From Chrysoperla carnea (Eukaryota > Arthropoda > Insecta > Neuroptera > Chrysopidae), in the NCBI RefSeq assembly GCF_905475395.1, contig NC_058337.1, forward strand, positions 7,676,983 to 7,740,982: a DNA stretch of 64,000 nt. Reading direction: 5' to 3'. The notes under the pieces were generated by a model that was given only the letters and a program-made list of their open reading frames with translations, did not search any database and was not told the origin of the DNA. Position numbers and translations under genes: made by a program. This document shows positions 46,801 to 58,110 of this stretch, one piece after another; position 1 is the stretch's first letter; the number at the start of each line of letters is the position of its first letter.

Positions 46801-48978
46801 ATTGGCAAAAACGAAATGGCGGTCAGTGGTTACTAGGCAAAGCAATGGATACATTTTGTCCATTGGGACCGGCTGTGGTTACAAAAGAAGTTATCGACGA
46901 TCCCCACAATTTAGATATTAAATGTACTGTTAATGGACAAGAGAGACAGTGTGCAAATACAAATGAGTTGATATTTAAAGTTGATTTTATAATTTCCTAC
47001 TTATCAGAGTAAGTAACCTTTATTTATTTTTAATTTTTAAAGGTAAAATTAAGGTTTTAAAGGTACTTACTGATGCAGTCAACGCTTTTTGGAATATACG
47101 TCTATATATTTAGTGAGTTGCATTTAAGATGAAGACACCGTCATATTTTCGTTATTTATAGGAATATGGTTTTTAAATTTTTAGTATACTGGGTAATGGG
47201 TCTCAATTTTTAAGATAATTAACCGAAATCTGAACTTTATACTCAGCTCACTACAAATTGACAAATAGGGCCGATTCTTAATATTTTGCCTTGCTTCAGA
47301 GATGATTTTCATGACAAAATTCACATTTTTAATTTTTTCATTATTTCATTAATTCATTCCATAGCACACTAGTTATCAAAGTTTTTAACTTCCCACTATA
47401 ATAGGAAGTTATTGTAATGAGTCCGATTTTCGAAATCGTAATTTTCAACATATCCTTACGATTTATGGTTTGTACGTGGCATTAACACCAATTTGGAGAA
47501 GGAGTATGTATGTGAGTGTGTACATACGTACGTCCGTAAACATTTTTTTCGTCGTCGATATCGCGCGAACAAAAAATGATATCGACTTCGTTGAGGGGTC
47601 GATCGATGCGTAATAAAGGCAATATGATTCGAAAAGAATTTCATCCTGAATTTTGTAACTGGTGGTTTTTTTAGGTCTCTGATTGCGAATATGGCGATAA
47701 AAAAGATCCAGAGCGCACCTGGAGGTTGGTGCGCGTTGGTATCGAACGTTTTTTTCTATAAAGACCATTTTTGTTCAAATTGAATGAACAAACGCACAAA
47801 AAGCTAGATTTTTCCTATCAATGACTGTCTAAACTATTCGCTTTACAAAAAAATTTTCAAACAAATTGTATGCATATTTATAAAGAACAACTTTCTAATT
47901 TAAAGCGTCCATCTAATATTTGTTATTAATCAAAGTGAGGTTTTAATTGAAATTCGTTGCCGGTATAAGATGTGTCCCTTTGAAGCATTTTTCTCGATTA
48001 AATTTATTTATCGAGTTTCGAGTCAGTCAATTAAAAATGACATTCTGTATAAGGTGTGAGTGTCACCCGCGGAAAATATTATTTTTGCCCGGAGCGGCTA
48101 AATAGCTAGATAGGGCCCTGGATTAGGAGTGTTATGAAGATCGACATTATACCTTCTCTCAGACTATTAGTAAGTGTTTTGTATCAGAACACGAGGCAAA
48201 GAGAAATTTTAGTGTTTTGCAAATAGGAAAATTTCAAATTATGATAATTCAAAAACGGTCAGGGAATTTTTCTTATCAACATGGAAGTCAAGGAATTTCA
48301 AATTAATTTATTCGATTGCCATCTTGTGTTTATGATTCGGGAAAATTTCAAAAAAATGTGAACCAGGTCGTTACACACGGTGGGATTGTTTGGGTTTTGA
48401 GAATCAAAGTCCATTTTTGTGTCGTCTTAAACCATACGTTTGATTTACAATGTCTTAAAATGAGGTCGCGTTCAGAGTTTTGGAAAAGTTTTTTTCTGGA
48501 CCTTATAGAATTAACTTCTTGACAAATAGTGAATGAATATCATAAAATGTACTCTTACTATGAAAAATAGTTTCTTGTCTTTATTAACTTTATGTCCTAG
48601 CATGATGAACAAAAGTTTGAACCCTTCACCTTGGGATGATTCCTGGACACGGGCCTGATGTGAGCAAATGTAGAAAACTGCTATTTGTCGAAAGTGTTCA
48701 GATTGTTGGTCATAGTAGCTCACAAACGAATAATTGTAAATTACGTCAGTAAATCGCGTTGAGATTTAATCACTAAATACACTAATAATTTACTAGATTT
48801 ACAATAACACCTTCGATTTTTTTCTAGGTTATTTACATTATATCCAGGTGATGTAATTTTAACAGGGACACCTGCTGGAGTGGGTGTGTTTAGAAATCCT
48901 CCTCTATATTTACAAAAAGGTGATGTAATTGAAAGTGAAATTGAAGGTATCGGAAAAATGATAAATAAAGTAGTTTAA
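43867..48978 (+). CDS. FAHD2: Fumarylacetoacetate hydrolase domain-containing protein 2 (FAHD2-type), complete, four exons
   Basis: Exons 43867-44159, 44217-44433, 46680-47008 and 48828-48978 join in frame through GT-AG introns into 990 nt (329 residues plus TAA), close to the usual ~310-330 for this family. The N-terminus (~45 residues) is rich in Lys, Asn, Ser and Arg and looks like a mitochondrial presequence. The FAH-fold catalytic domain starts near VVCVGLNYSGHCEEQN. DYEVELAVIIGK supplies the two metal-binding glutamates and AQDITARDWQ the aspartate. PGDVILTGTPAGVGVF and the KGDVIESEIEGIG tail are textbook family motifs. Substrate is unproven; relatives act on acylpyruvates or oxaloacetate. 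A second Met lies four codons in. Poly-A signals follow the stop. Intron 2 carries an R2 fragment and a foldback. Confidence 0.93.
45379..45673 (+). repeat. R2 family element, truncated, in FAHD2 intron 2
   Basis: Terminal palindrome partly duplicated (GAAATATACATA twice), then the R2 order up to GAGATAGAACAAAA. A detached R2-like end (AACTCAGTTAATTGTTTG) lies at 46460-46491. Confidence 0.8.
45680..46032. repeat. Foldback element F2, in FAHD2 intron 2
   Basis: Palindrome of ~353 bp: AAAATGGAAA at the left and TTTCCATTTT at the right, TTACAGGCAGTTTTAAAA / TTTTAAAACTGCCTGTAA, GTCATAATGTTAATT / AATTAACATTATTACGT inside. Half a copy lies at 21155-21310. Confidence 0.82.
47393..47780. repeat. Dispersed repeat in FAHD2 intron 3
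   Basis: Begins with the hairpin AACTTCCCAC/TATAATAGGAAGTT, then GTCCGATTTTCGAAATCGTA and a GC-richer block with GATCCAGAGCGCACCTGGAG. I recall similar sequence in other insects; only one copy in this window. Overlapping frames on the minus strand show no domain. Confidence 0.45.
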
Positions 48979-50431
48979 AATAAAGTGTAAAGAATAAATG
49001 TTGGTTTTTTAATTTTAATCATGTACAATACTTAAAAATGATGTACTTAAAATAAATAATCACCCTACGCATTATACAATAAAACCAAATTAATTAGAAT
49101 TTTAACTTCTTTTAATTTAAAATTATTTCCTGTATATAATCCATTTTCATTTTCATTTATCCAATAGAAAGAATAATTCACGCCTAAAGGTGTAACCTCA
49201 TGAAGAAGCTTGCCTTAAAATTTACTAATCCGACTAGAATGTCTCGTGATAATAATAAAAGTTATTAACTTTTCTTTTTTTTAAAGAACAGCAATAGATC
49301 TTTTTCATGAAAAATTGAAATACTTTTTGTTTTTATGAAAATTTAGGTAACTCGAAAATTACGCATTTTTAAAAATAAAAACACTATGAAAAAAATGGTT
49401 AAAAAGTCATCATATTTGAAATAATTTAAAACTATTTTTATTGGCTAGTAGCCCATGATGTCAATTATTAAGTATTTCATATTTTCACACTGTCTTGACA
49501 TAGTTTGTATGTATCTTATTTATTAAATAACACGTTTATTTTCAATTTTACAATTCTACAATTTTAGTTCTTATCAATTATTTCCTAGGATCAATATTTT
49601 TCGATTTAGACCCGAAAAAAGGGGGTCGTGATTATTGTTTGTTACATAACTCGTTTATTTTTAATTTTACACGAAAAATGGTTATTACCAAAGTTTTTTG
49701 AAATTGAATTTCCTACACTTTTAATCCTTATCATTTTTTTCTTAGGATCGATATTTTTTTTTGGACCTAGTGTCAGAGCGAGTACCACCGACTTTCCTTA
49801 GCTTCTGGACGACGTCATCTATAGTTGTGATGAAGACTAAGATGGCCCCAGCTTGGTCCTGCTTGGCCCAGTAACCAGTATAGCTGACTAAAAAGGAACG
49901 GCTTCGCACTACACTAAATAAATGTCATATCTTACATTGGTCTCAGTGTATTTCGGAACGTACCCTTAGATAGAGGCTAAAGTAAAAAAGTGTTCAGCTG
50001 CTAACATCAAATACCAGTTCTGAAATTGACCAGAATGTGTAGCAAAAGGGGGATTGATGTTTAGATATCTATCCTATTTTTATTGCTTTGCGCACTTCTG
50101 TTAAAACTTGGAGGGTAGAGGGAAGGAGTACAATCTTACATGATCTTTTGACTCAAAAAGTGTCCACAAAATAGCATTTAATAAAAGGGCTATAATGGCG
50201 CTCGTGTAGCGGGAAAAGTGTAATTGTACAGGAGAGTGAGAAATCATTATACAAATGTATTATACAGCTTTATACTCCGTCCTTACTTTTCCTATGTCTA
50301 TGATGTACATACATGGTCCTCTCTGAAACAACAATGCCATCTTAATTTATACACCAATATGAATACCTCTGATATGAGTTAAATTTGGAAAAAATTATTT
50401 GCAGGATCGGGCCCGTTTTTTTGTGTAGGAC
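48979..50431. other. FAHD2 3' flank and gene-free stretch
   Basis: The first ~110 bp is the FAHD2 3' UTR (AATAAA-type signals near 48980-49000). 49530-49770 holds a diverged direct repeat (TTTATTTTTAATTTTAC and CTTAGGATCGATATTTTT-type blocks twice). No gene recognised. Confidence 0.5.
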
Positions 50432-50703
50432 ATCCCTGATAAAAAAGTCCGATTGAATTCCGATTCAAATTTCCAATTCATTCCGATTGAATTCTAATTC
50501 AATCCTATAGAATCCAATATGAAATTTTCAATTCGATCCCATTTATGAATTGCGATCAATTAAAAATATTCGATTAGTTCTATTGGATTGAATCGGAATT
50601 CAATCGGAATGAATTGAAATTTTTTTTCCAATTAAACCCGATTCATTCCGATTGGTTGAATTGGAAATTTCCGATTCATGAATCGGATTTTTTTATCAGG
50701 GAT
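50432..50703. mobile_element. Palindromic MITE, ~272 bp
   Basis: Ends ATCCCTGATAAAAAA and TTTTTTTATCAGGGAT. The interior is made of GATTGAATTCCGATT-type repeats that are themselves inverted. No coding capacity. Confidence 0.78.
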
Positions 50704-51302
50704 AATATTAATATGTATAAATCAGGAAACAAACTTAAAATAGCTGGATTTAGCCGAAAAGGGGTGCGCCGGGGGTGAAAAGGGATAACAAGTGGTTTTT
50801 AGCGATTTGTGGCTAAAGTATTTATTTTTTTAAGAAAATTTTACACAACATTTTATAATTATGTTGAATAATTTATTTATATTAATAATTGGCGCGAAAT
50901 GATATAAAACTGTCGCTGTTTGATTTTGATCACATGACCAAAACTCTGATAGTAGGTTATCTCTAAAATGCCAGTACTTGCAGTAGTAAAATGGTAGTGA
51001 TTTATGACGTTTTATGACATCATTAATTCCTTTAAGGGCTGACGCCGTAAACTGCTCTTATGAAGTCTAATGCAAGTATTGTCGTAGATGCGTCACTGCG
51101 GCTGCAACTTGAAGGAGTTGATAAGTTTTGCTAGAAACCTTCAGCTTTCCTTGTTTTAAATAAGGTATGGACTTCAGCATTACCATCAAGCATCAATTAT
51201 TAAAATAGAATTTCTACTTCTTCAATTTTTTTTTTTAGCTAATAGGCTTAATAGAATATCGCGATTACTCATTTTACTTCACTTCAGTTTTTAAATATGA
51301 GT
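50704..51302. other. Distal upstream region of the zinc-finger gene
   Basis: No gene. 50860-51020 (TTGGCGCGAAATGATATAAA, TAAAATGCCAGTACTTGCAG) has a diverged copy at 56750-56945, so it belongs to a duplicated promoter-proximal unit. Confidence 0.6.
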
Positions 51303-51760
51303 CATGGAGGTTATAAAGAAGGAGAACGATCGCTATAGAAAATATTGTCCCAAAATATGGACAAAATAAGTGAGGCGCTGGGATCGCTAAGTTGTCTCAT
51401 TAAAAGCGGGCTGTTGTGCGCTAATTTCAAATGATCTATCAACGTTTAATATACTTGTATATAATATCATTCAAAGGAAAAAAAAAGCAAATAATGAAAT
51501 TATTATTAATTATTATTATTATTTACTAATGAATAAATTATCTATTCTGCTTTATAAATTTATCTATACTACTTTATAAATTTGAATGGTACTAATTTCA
51601 TCTACTTTTACTCATAAACAGCTAACTTCGCAGATATTACTTCTTGATCACAGCGCGGCTGGTGGCTGAAAAATGAACTATAAAATCTACAAACTTTCAG
51701 GGACAGACGCGCTAATGCTTTAGCGCGTAGCGATCGTTCTCCTTCTTTATAACCTCCATG
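51303..51760. mobile_element. hAT-like non-autonomous element, 458 bp
   Basis: A perfect 33-bp terminal inverted repeat begins CATGGAGGTTATAAAGAAGG at each end. It is flanked by 8-bp direct repeats differing at one base (ATATGAGT at 51295-51302, GTATGAGT at 51761-51768). CA...TG ends and an 8-bp duplication fit hAT. No transposase. It sits ~0.6 kb upstream of the zinc-finger start codon. Confidence 0.78.
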
Positions 51761-52376
51761 GTATGAGTCAGACACGTGTGTCTGCATTTGGCAGTGCGCA
51801 GTGTATCGGAAGTCTACAACGGAACGAATTTCTCTCCAGTAAGCAGGGCTGCCAGATTGTATAATCGGATACAAAAGTGTATAATATGGTTATTTTATGT
51901 ATCCAGTTGATATAGCGGATTGCTTCGTATAATTGGATACAAAAATAAAAATTCAAACGTCAAGCAAATTTTGTGAGAGTTAAAATACCGATTTGAGATA
52001 ACGAGAGATCGAACATTTCTTAATCGAAATTGTCGCTTTCTGAGTAATATTCGTTAGCATTACAAGTAAACGTAAAAGTGACTTTTTAACCCAGCGCCAC
52101 TTGCTACTGGAACTGTTTACAGACTATTTTTTAACAATTTTGTCGCTTTGTATAATGAGATTTGATTCTGTATAATTTCAGTGGCCGAGCGGTATAAAAT
52201 AAGTTGGCTCTACTGGCTCTGTCTACTGGCTCTCGCAGTGTAAAATAGAACGTACCCTAAGATACTTAGCCTCCATACTTAAAAATATTGCGAATGGCGT
52301 TCTTTGTAAATTGCATAGAAGTAATATCAAACCTTTTTGGTAAATTGTCATAATTTGAGTGAACCGAATAAAAGAA

Positions 52377-53795
52377 ATGGAAAATAATTTATTTGATAAT
52401 GTAAATAATCATTCTTTTATCGATGAAGAAAACTTTAAATTTAAAAAAGAGTTACACAGTGAATTTATTATTAAAAATGAAATATTTGATGAAAGTGATT
52501 CTATGGAACATGAATCAATTAAAGAAGAAAATAATACAACGGAAGATCATGAAATAATTAAAAAGGAAATACTAGAAGAAAATGTTACAGCAAAACACAA
52601 ACGGATTGATTTTAATGAAGAAGTTTCCATGGATAAATATAAAAAAATTAAACTTGAACATCAATTAAATACAGAATTTATTATAAAAGATGAAATATTT
52701 GATGAAAGTGATTCTATGGAACATGAATCAATTAAAGAAGAAAATAATACAACGGAAGATCATGAAATAATTAAAAAGGAAATACTAGAAGAAAATGTTA
52801 CAGCAAAACACAAACGGATTGATTTTAATGAAGAAGTTTCCATGGATAAATATAAAAAAATTAAACTTGAACATCAATTAAATACAGAATTTATTATAAA
52901 AGATGAAATATTTGATGAAGATGATTTAGAACATCAATCAATTCAAAAAGAAGACAAGAATATTTCATGTGACGTTTGTCATGCAAAATTAGCTGATCAA
53001 TACCGTTTAATTGAACATAAACGAATACACACTGGAGAAAAACCTTTTTCTTGTGAAGTTTGTGATAAATCATTTACTCAGCGAAAACGTTTAACAGCAC
53101 ATAAACGGACCCATACTGGAGAAAAACCTTTTTCTTGTGAAGTTTGTGATAAATCATTTACTCGGCGAAACAATTTAAAAAGACATAAACGGACTCATAC
53201 TGGAGAAAAACCTTTTCCTTGTGAAGTTTGTGATAAATCATTTTTTCACAAAGAAGGTTTAGAGTGTCACAAACGGACTCATACTGGAGAAAAACCTTTT
53301 TCTTGTGAAGTTTGTGATAAATCATTTTTTCACAAAAAAAGTTTCGAGTATCACAAACGGACTCATACTGGAGAAAAACCATTTTCTTGTGAAGTTTGTG
53401 ATGAATCATTTACTCAGCGAAGCAATTTAACAACACATAAACGGACTCATACTGGAGAAAAACCTTTTTCTTGTGAAGTTTGTGATAAATCATTTACTCA
53501 GCGAATCAGTTTAACAGCACATAAACGGACTCATACCGGAGAAAAACCTTTTTCTTGTGAAGTTTGTGATAAATCATTTTTTCACAAAGAAGGTTTAGAG
53601 TATCACAAACGGACTCATACTGGAGAAAAACCTTTTTCTTGTGAAGTTTGTGATAAATCATTTATTCAGCGAACCAATTTAACAGCACATAAACGGACTC
53701 ATACTGGAGAAAAACCTTTTTCTTGTGAAGTTTGTGATAAATCATTTACTCGGCGAACCACTTTAAAAGCACATAAACGGACTCATACTGGATAA
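52377..53795 (+). CDS. C2H2 zinc-finger protein, single exon, 472 residues
   Basis: Probable sequence-specific DNA-binding regulator. Starting at ATG 52377 (the first in frame), residues 1-~190 are acidic and Lys-rich and contain a 71-residue unit present twice and a third time in part. Ten C2H2 fingers follow from residue 198, each 28 residues, joined by TGEKPF linkers; the finger consensus is CEVCDKSF-x5-L-x2-HKRTH. Finger 1 (CDVCHAKL) is diverged. The frame stops at TAA 53793-53795 where the next linker should read TGEKP, yet four more fingers follow in frame (next entry). No ZAD, BTB or KRAB domain is visible. Intact coding and a uniform array suggest a recently active gene. Target and partners unknown. 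Confidence 0.88.
   Translation: MENNLFDNVNNHSFIDEENFKFKKELHSEFIIKNEIFDESDSMEHESIKEENNTTEDHEIIKKEILEENVTAKHKRIDFNEEVSMDKYKKIKLEHQLNTEFIIKDEIFDESDSMEHESIKEENNTTEDHEIIKKEILEENVTAKHKRIDFNEEVSMDKYKKIKLEHQLNTEFIIKDEIFDEDDLEHQSIQKEDKNISCDVCHAKLADQYRLIEHKRIHTGEKPFSCEVCDKSFTQRKRLTAHKRTHTGEKPFSCEVCDKSFTRRNNLKRHKRTHTGEKPFPCEVCDKSFFHKEGLECHKRTHTGEKPFSCEVCDKSFFHKKSFEYHKRTHTGEKPFSCEVCDESFTQRSNLTTHKRTHTGEKPFSCEVCDKSFTQRISLTAHKRTHTGEKPFSCEVCDKSFFHKEGLEYHKRTHTGEKPFSCEVCDKSFIQRTNLTAHKRTHTGEKPFSCEVCDKSFTRRTTLKAHKRTHTG
52461..52949 (+). repeat. 213-bp coding tandem repeat (2.3 copies)
   Basis: Copies begin at 52461, 52674 and 52887 (GAATTTATTAT). The first two differ at only about two bases in 213, both near the start; the third is partial. 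The unit is 71 codons, so the frame is kept. Confidence 0.92.
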
Positions 53796-54161
53796 AAACG
53801 TTTTTCTTGTGAAGTTTGTGATAAATCATTTGCTCAGCGAAACAATTTAATAGCACATAAACGGACTCATACTGGATAAAAACCTTTTTCTTGTGAAGTT
53901 TGTGATAAATCATTTTTTCACAAAAAAGGTTTAGAGTATCACAAACGGACTCATACTGGATAAAAACCTTTTTCTTGTGAAGTTTGTGATAAATCATTTA
54001 CTTGGCGAACCACTTTAAAAGCACATAAACGGACTCATACTGGATAAAAACGTTTTTCTTGTGAAGTTTGTGATAAATCATTTGCTCAGCGAAACAATTT
54101 AATAGCACATAAACGGACTCATACTGGAGAAAAACCTTTTTCCTCTCAAACTTGTCGATAA
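53796..54161 (+). pseudogene. In-frame continuation of the zinc-finger array past stop codons
   Basis: Four further fingers (11-14) follow in the same frame with intact Cys and His: [42 protein letters not shown] and [14 protein letters not shown]. Three more TAA codons, at 53877, 53961 and 54045, lie exactly 84 bp apart and, like the one at 53793, replace the Glu codon of the linker. The last linker is intact (TGEKPF) and the frame ends at TAA 54159-54161 after a diverged SSQTCR. Fingers 10-11 and 13-14 are near-identical, so a 252-bp unit was duplicated. Either a decayed C-terminus, or an extension reached only by stop-codon readthrough. Confidence 0.8.
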
Positions 54162-56734
54162 ATCATTATAATTTTTTTTTTTTTTTTTTGGTGATTAAAT
54201 GCGTTATTTTAAATGAAAATGTTCGGATATAATGCAGTCATGTTAGGATTTCACCTCAGAGTGAGAGATAATAATCTGCCCTTCATTTTGGTGTTCCTTA
54301 AGTGGTCTCAAAAGTCTCATAAAATCTCGCGTCTGCGCCGTAAATTATTCAAGGCCAATGTTTACAAAAATCAGTTTTTCGCGTTTATCTCGGTTTCTAT
54401 TGCTCCAATGGTGTTAACATTTATTATGAAAACCGTAGAGCATAAAATTTACGACAAATTTTGTTCACAAAAATTATTCATACAACCAACCGTATTTTTT
54501 ATTATTTTAAAAACAAAAGTAATAGTTTTCCTTTTCTCCTTCTTCATCGTCGTCATCTTCCGGGCATGTGAAAATGTCTTTTTCATTGTCATCATCTTTG
54601 TTGTTTCTAGGCCTATTAGAATTTGCGTTGCAAATGCACTCTCTTCATCATACTTACGAGTAAAAAGTATTATCTTAAGTAAAAAAAAGTAAAATAAACC
54701 GTAAGACAAATTTTTTATTTTAAACTCACACTTAAACGTAACTAAGAACGCTCTCTGTTAAATTACCTCTCAAACAAAGAAAAAAATCAAAATCGGTTCA
54801 TCCGTTAAGGAGCTACGATGCCACATACAGGCACACATAGCGGTCAAACTTATAACACGCCTCTTCGGGGGTTAAAAATCGAGATCACAATTTTTTAATA
54901 GGTAAACTTTTCCGTATATATTTGAAACATTCTATATATTTTTGTAATTTTTCATTCACTATCTCGGAAATTCGAGCTTTTTATGCTTTTAATACTCCAG
55001 GAGCTCCACTAATCTGTGGATACTTTTAACCTGCTCTGTAATAAATGGGCTGGTTTGAATGAAAGTGATATAAGTTAAAAATTTGCAAATCTGAGATTGC
55101 TTCAAAAAGGGCTTCCTTTTAGCTCCTCTGTTCAGTACACTGATATACATAAACACTAGATAGTGGACGGCCATTCTTCCAGCGTTAGGCACTGTGTCGA
55201 GCTTAGAAGCCAATTAAGTGAGATATGCGCGCACGTTTTACGCCCGGAATTCAAATTTCTAAATGAACAATCCAAGCACTTGTGCTGTTTTCTGTAAAAC
55301 ATCGTAGATTAGATGCATACACATCATGGACTTTGTAGTATACATAGACTAAGCATCGCCTATATATCCGTACAGTGAGAAGCGTGCCAACATCCGAGGT
55401 AGTTGCTTTGGTCAGCTAAAGACATTTATAAAAAAAATACATTTATCAAAAGAATATAAGGACATTTATCAAAGAAATATACATTGAATGTCAAATTTTT
55501 ATATCACAAAAAAAATTCTTATCACGTATCATTTTACATTTTTCTTACGAATCTACAATGGATTTGACCCAAGCAATTACCTCCGATGTTAACACGCTTA
55601 AAATCGTTTGACACTCAGTCTATGTAACTGTAATGTCAATGATATACATACATATACATCGACCAGTAAATAGCAGTGAACACCGGCGAGTGTATCTATA
55701 TAGCCTAAGAGCCCATAAGATATTTCTTCCTCGATACCTCACAATGCTTCTAAGCTGTACACAAACCCCCACTATCCAGTGTTTATGTATACAGTGCAGC
55801 AGTGGTTCAGTATGATAGTCAATAGCTTTTTAAGTCAAAAACAGCTGTAGTACTGTAAATGAAAGTGGTACATGTCAAATAGTAGTGTGACAAGCTATTA
55901 TTTCATGTGTTAGGGACCATACCAGTGTTTAAACGATATTTAGGTGTTTTTGTTTTTCAGTTTTAGTGCTTTTGTGAACAATACAATATAAGACATAGGA
56001 AAATAGCCAAATATTATCAATTTTTATTTGTAATTTGTTGCTTAAAACATAAGAAACTATACTCAATACAAAAGTATGTATTTTTTTTGTAGAAAATTAT
56101 GTAAAATAAATACCTTCAAAGAATACCACTTAACACTTTCTTTCATAAACCCTTGTAACAATCAGAATGAAAGTGGTGTAAGCCACTCAAAGCTGTTATA
56201 ATAAAACCTAAATATATGTTTTATGCTCAATGTCAATCCCTATATATTATAAATGTGAAAGTAAGGATGTTTGTTTGTTACGCTTTCACACAAGAAACTA
56301 CTGAATGGATTTGAATTGAAACTGTACAACAATATAGCTCTCATACATCAGAATAACACATTATAATTTATAAAGATAAATTAAAAAAAAAAAAAAATTC
56401 AATTCAATTGGACATTTTGCTCTATGATTATAATTTTGAACTATAAATTCAAGATTTCTATAAAAATTTAAAATAGTAAATGTAAAATAATTAATCTCCA
56501 TCTTTTCTCATATACTCAATGAATTATGACTATTTTACACTTAAGAAAATTGAAAACTATGCAAAACAATCCCTTCGAATGTTATGGGAGGAGGATAAAT
56601 GAGATCCAGAGAGCTGCAGGTTATAAATCAATGGTTTTTATACCCTGTATATATGTAATATATATCAAGGTATATTAAGTGTAGTCCTAAATTTTTAAAG
56701 CTAAAAAATATTGATGCTATGAAAGTTTTATTAA
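54162..56734. other. Gene-free stretch between zinc-finger gene and its flank duplicate
   Basis: A poly-T run follows the array (54171-54190). The 159-codon frame at 54213-54692 is hydrophobic and Phe/Ile/Val-rich with no domain I recognise; its complement carries a GAT/GAA-rich acidic run, and I do not accept it as a gene. 54780-54880 (AAAATCGGTTCATCCGTTAA, CTTATAACACGCCTCTTCG) looks like a LINE 3' end. 55010-55080 resembles 57272-57345. 56235-56640 is the inverted relative of 39995-40585. An R2 hairpin fragment lies at 56640-56720. Confidence 0.5.
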
Positions 56735-57185
56735 ACAAAATTTTACTATACATTTTATAATTATGATGAATATTTAATTTACATTAATAATTGACGCGAA
56801 ATGTTATAAAACTGACGCTGTTTGATTTTGATTACTTGACCAAAGCACTGATGTGACTGAGAGCACCTTGACTCTAAAATGCCAGTACTCGCAATAGTAA
56901 AATGACGGTGATTTATGGCGTTAAATGTCGTCATTATTTCCCTTACAGTACTGTGGCAGTGTACTAGAAGTCTATAACGGAACGAATTTCTCTACCGTCA
57001 GAGCACTATACAGTGCTCGTAGTGTAAAACGGAGCGCGCCCTAAGATGGACCTCCTTACCTCTACCCTTCATACTTAAATATTATCTTAAACAATATGGC
57101 GAAACATTGGTGAACTGACATAATTTGAGTGAATCGAATAAAGAAAATAATCTTTTTAATCAATGAATGTTGAAACCATAAGATA
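56735..57185 (+). pseudogene. Decayed duplicate of the zinc-finger gene's 5' flank and start
   Basis: Matches 50850-51025 and then 51790-52400 in order: TTGACGCGAAATGTTATAAA, TAAAATGCCAGTACTCGCAA, AACGGAACGAATTTCTCT, CATAATTTGAGTGAATCGAA. At the position of the start codon the ATG is lost (AATAAAGAAAATAATC) and no zinc-finger coding follows. The insertion at 51303-51760 and its surroundings are absent from this copy. A long poly-T follows (57187-57210). Confidence 0.75.
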
Positions 57186-57796
57186 GTTTTTTTTTTTTTT
57201 TTTTTTTTTGTTAATTACTTAAAAAGGTTTAAGTGATAAGATAACGTACATTATATTTATAATTTTAAAATACATCTATGGATACTTTTTGCCTGTCCTG
57301 TAATAAATGAGCTGGTTAAAATGCAAGTGGTATAAGCTATTGATTTTCACTGATAACATTAGCCTGAATCTTTATCCATTCTCTAGTTATAAGCAATAGA
57401 GGATATTAATGTATTTTTTAATTCATTGTTTACACCGTTATAACAGTAAAAAATATAAATACTGTTTATAATTAAGTGTATGCTATAATTAAGTGTAAAC
57501 AAATACTTAAAAAAGAATAATTTTGAGATATTTAAACGCAGTCCTTTTAGCGCTCCCTGTTTATGACGTATTAATACGTGATCTGTCAGTTTTTGACACT
57601 TCAATGTACTGTTTATTACAGGTGTAATACCCACGGATGTAGTAATTTTAGTATATATCCATGGTAATATCATACAAAATATAAATTTTTAATACCATAC
57701 AGTATGGACTAAGAGCCAGCGCCTGCCAGACATACGTTAAAGTATAAAAGCTGAATTTTTTTATGCGTATTCTCGCTCAAAAAAAAATCAAAAAAG
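57186..57796. other. Gene-free stretch
   Basis: AT-rich with a poly-T run. 57272-57345 (CTGTAATAAATGAGCTGGTT) is related to 55010-55080. A 96-codon minus frame at 57383 shows no domain. Confidence 0.5.
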
Positions 57797-58110
57797 AAAA
57801 AAAAAGAAAACCGACTTCAAAAGAAAAACTTTTCCAAAACAAATTAATATGCACTAAAAAGTAAAAAAATAAGGATAATATAATGTAGTTACAATTATTA
57901 TTATTTTTGGAGTCCGTGTCAGCCAAGCTAATGTAGCAAACTGTTCTGTCAGAGTTGTTTCCTTGGCTGACACCGATTCCAAAAATAACAATAATTGTAA
58001 CTACATTATATTATCCTTATTTTTTTACTTTTTAGTGCATACTAATTTGTTTTGGAATAGTTTTTCTTTTGAAGTCTGTTTTCTTTTTGAAGTTTGTTAA
58101 AAGTTTTTAC
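57797..58110. repeat. Foldback element F1, copy 2
   Basis: Same arms as 14901-15230 (GAAAACCGACTTCAAAAG, AGTAAAAAAATAAGGATAAT) with the central spacer inverted relative to that copy. It lies ~0.2 kb beyond the 3' end of mRpL35. Confidence 0.86.

Noticed and set aside
47456-47768. Two overlapping minus frames in FAHD2 intron 3
   Set aside because: They lie within a dispersed repeat and lack domains; the FAHD2 exons on either side join without them.
53158-53997. Minus-strand frames with a repeated [20 protein letters not shown] unit
   Set aside because: They are the reverse shadow of the 84-bp zinc-finger repeat; the periodicity comes from the plus-strand coding.
54213-54692. 159-codon plus-strand frame after the zinc-finger gene
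   Set aside because: Hydrophobic, Phe/Ile/Val-rich composition with no domain. The opposite strand carries an acidic GAT/GAA run, and the neighbouring 54780-54880 looks like a LINE 3' end, so the region is more likely repeat-derived.
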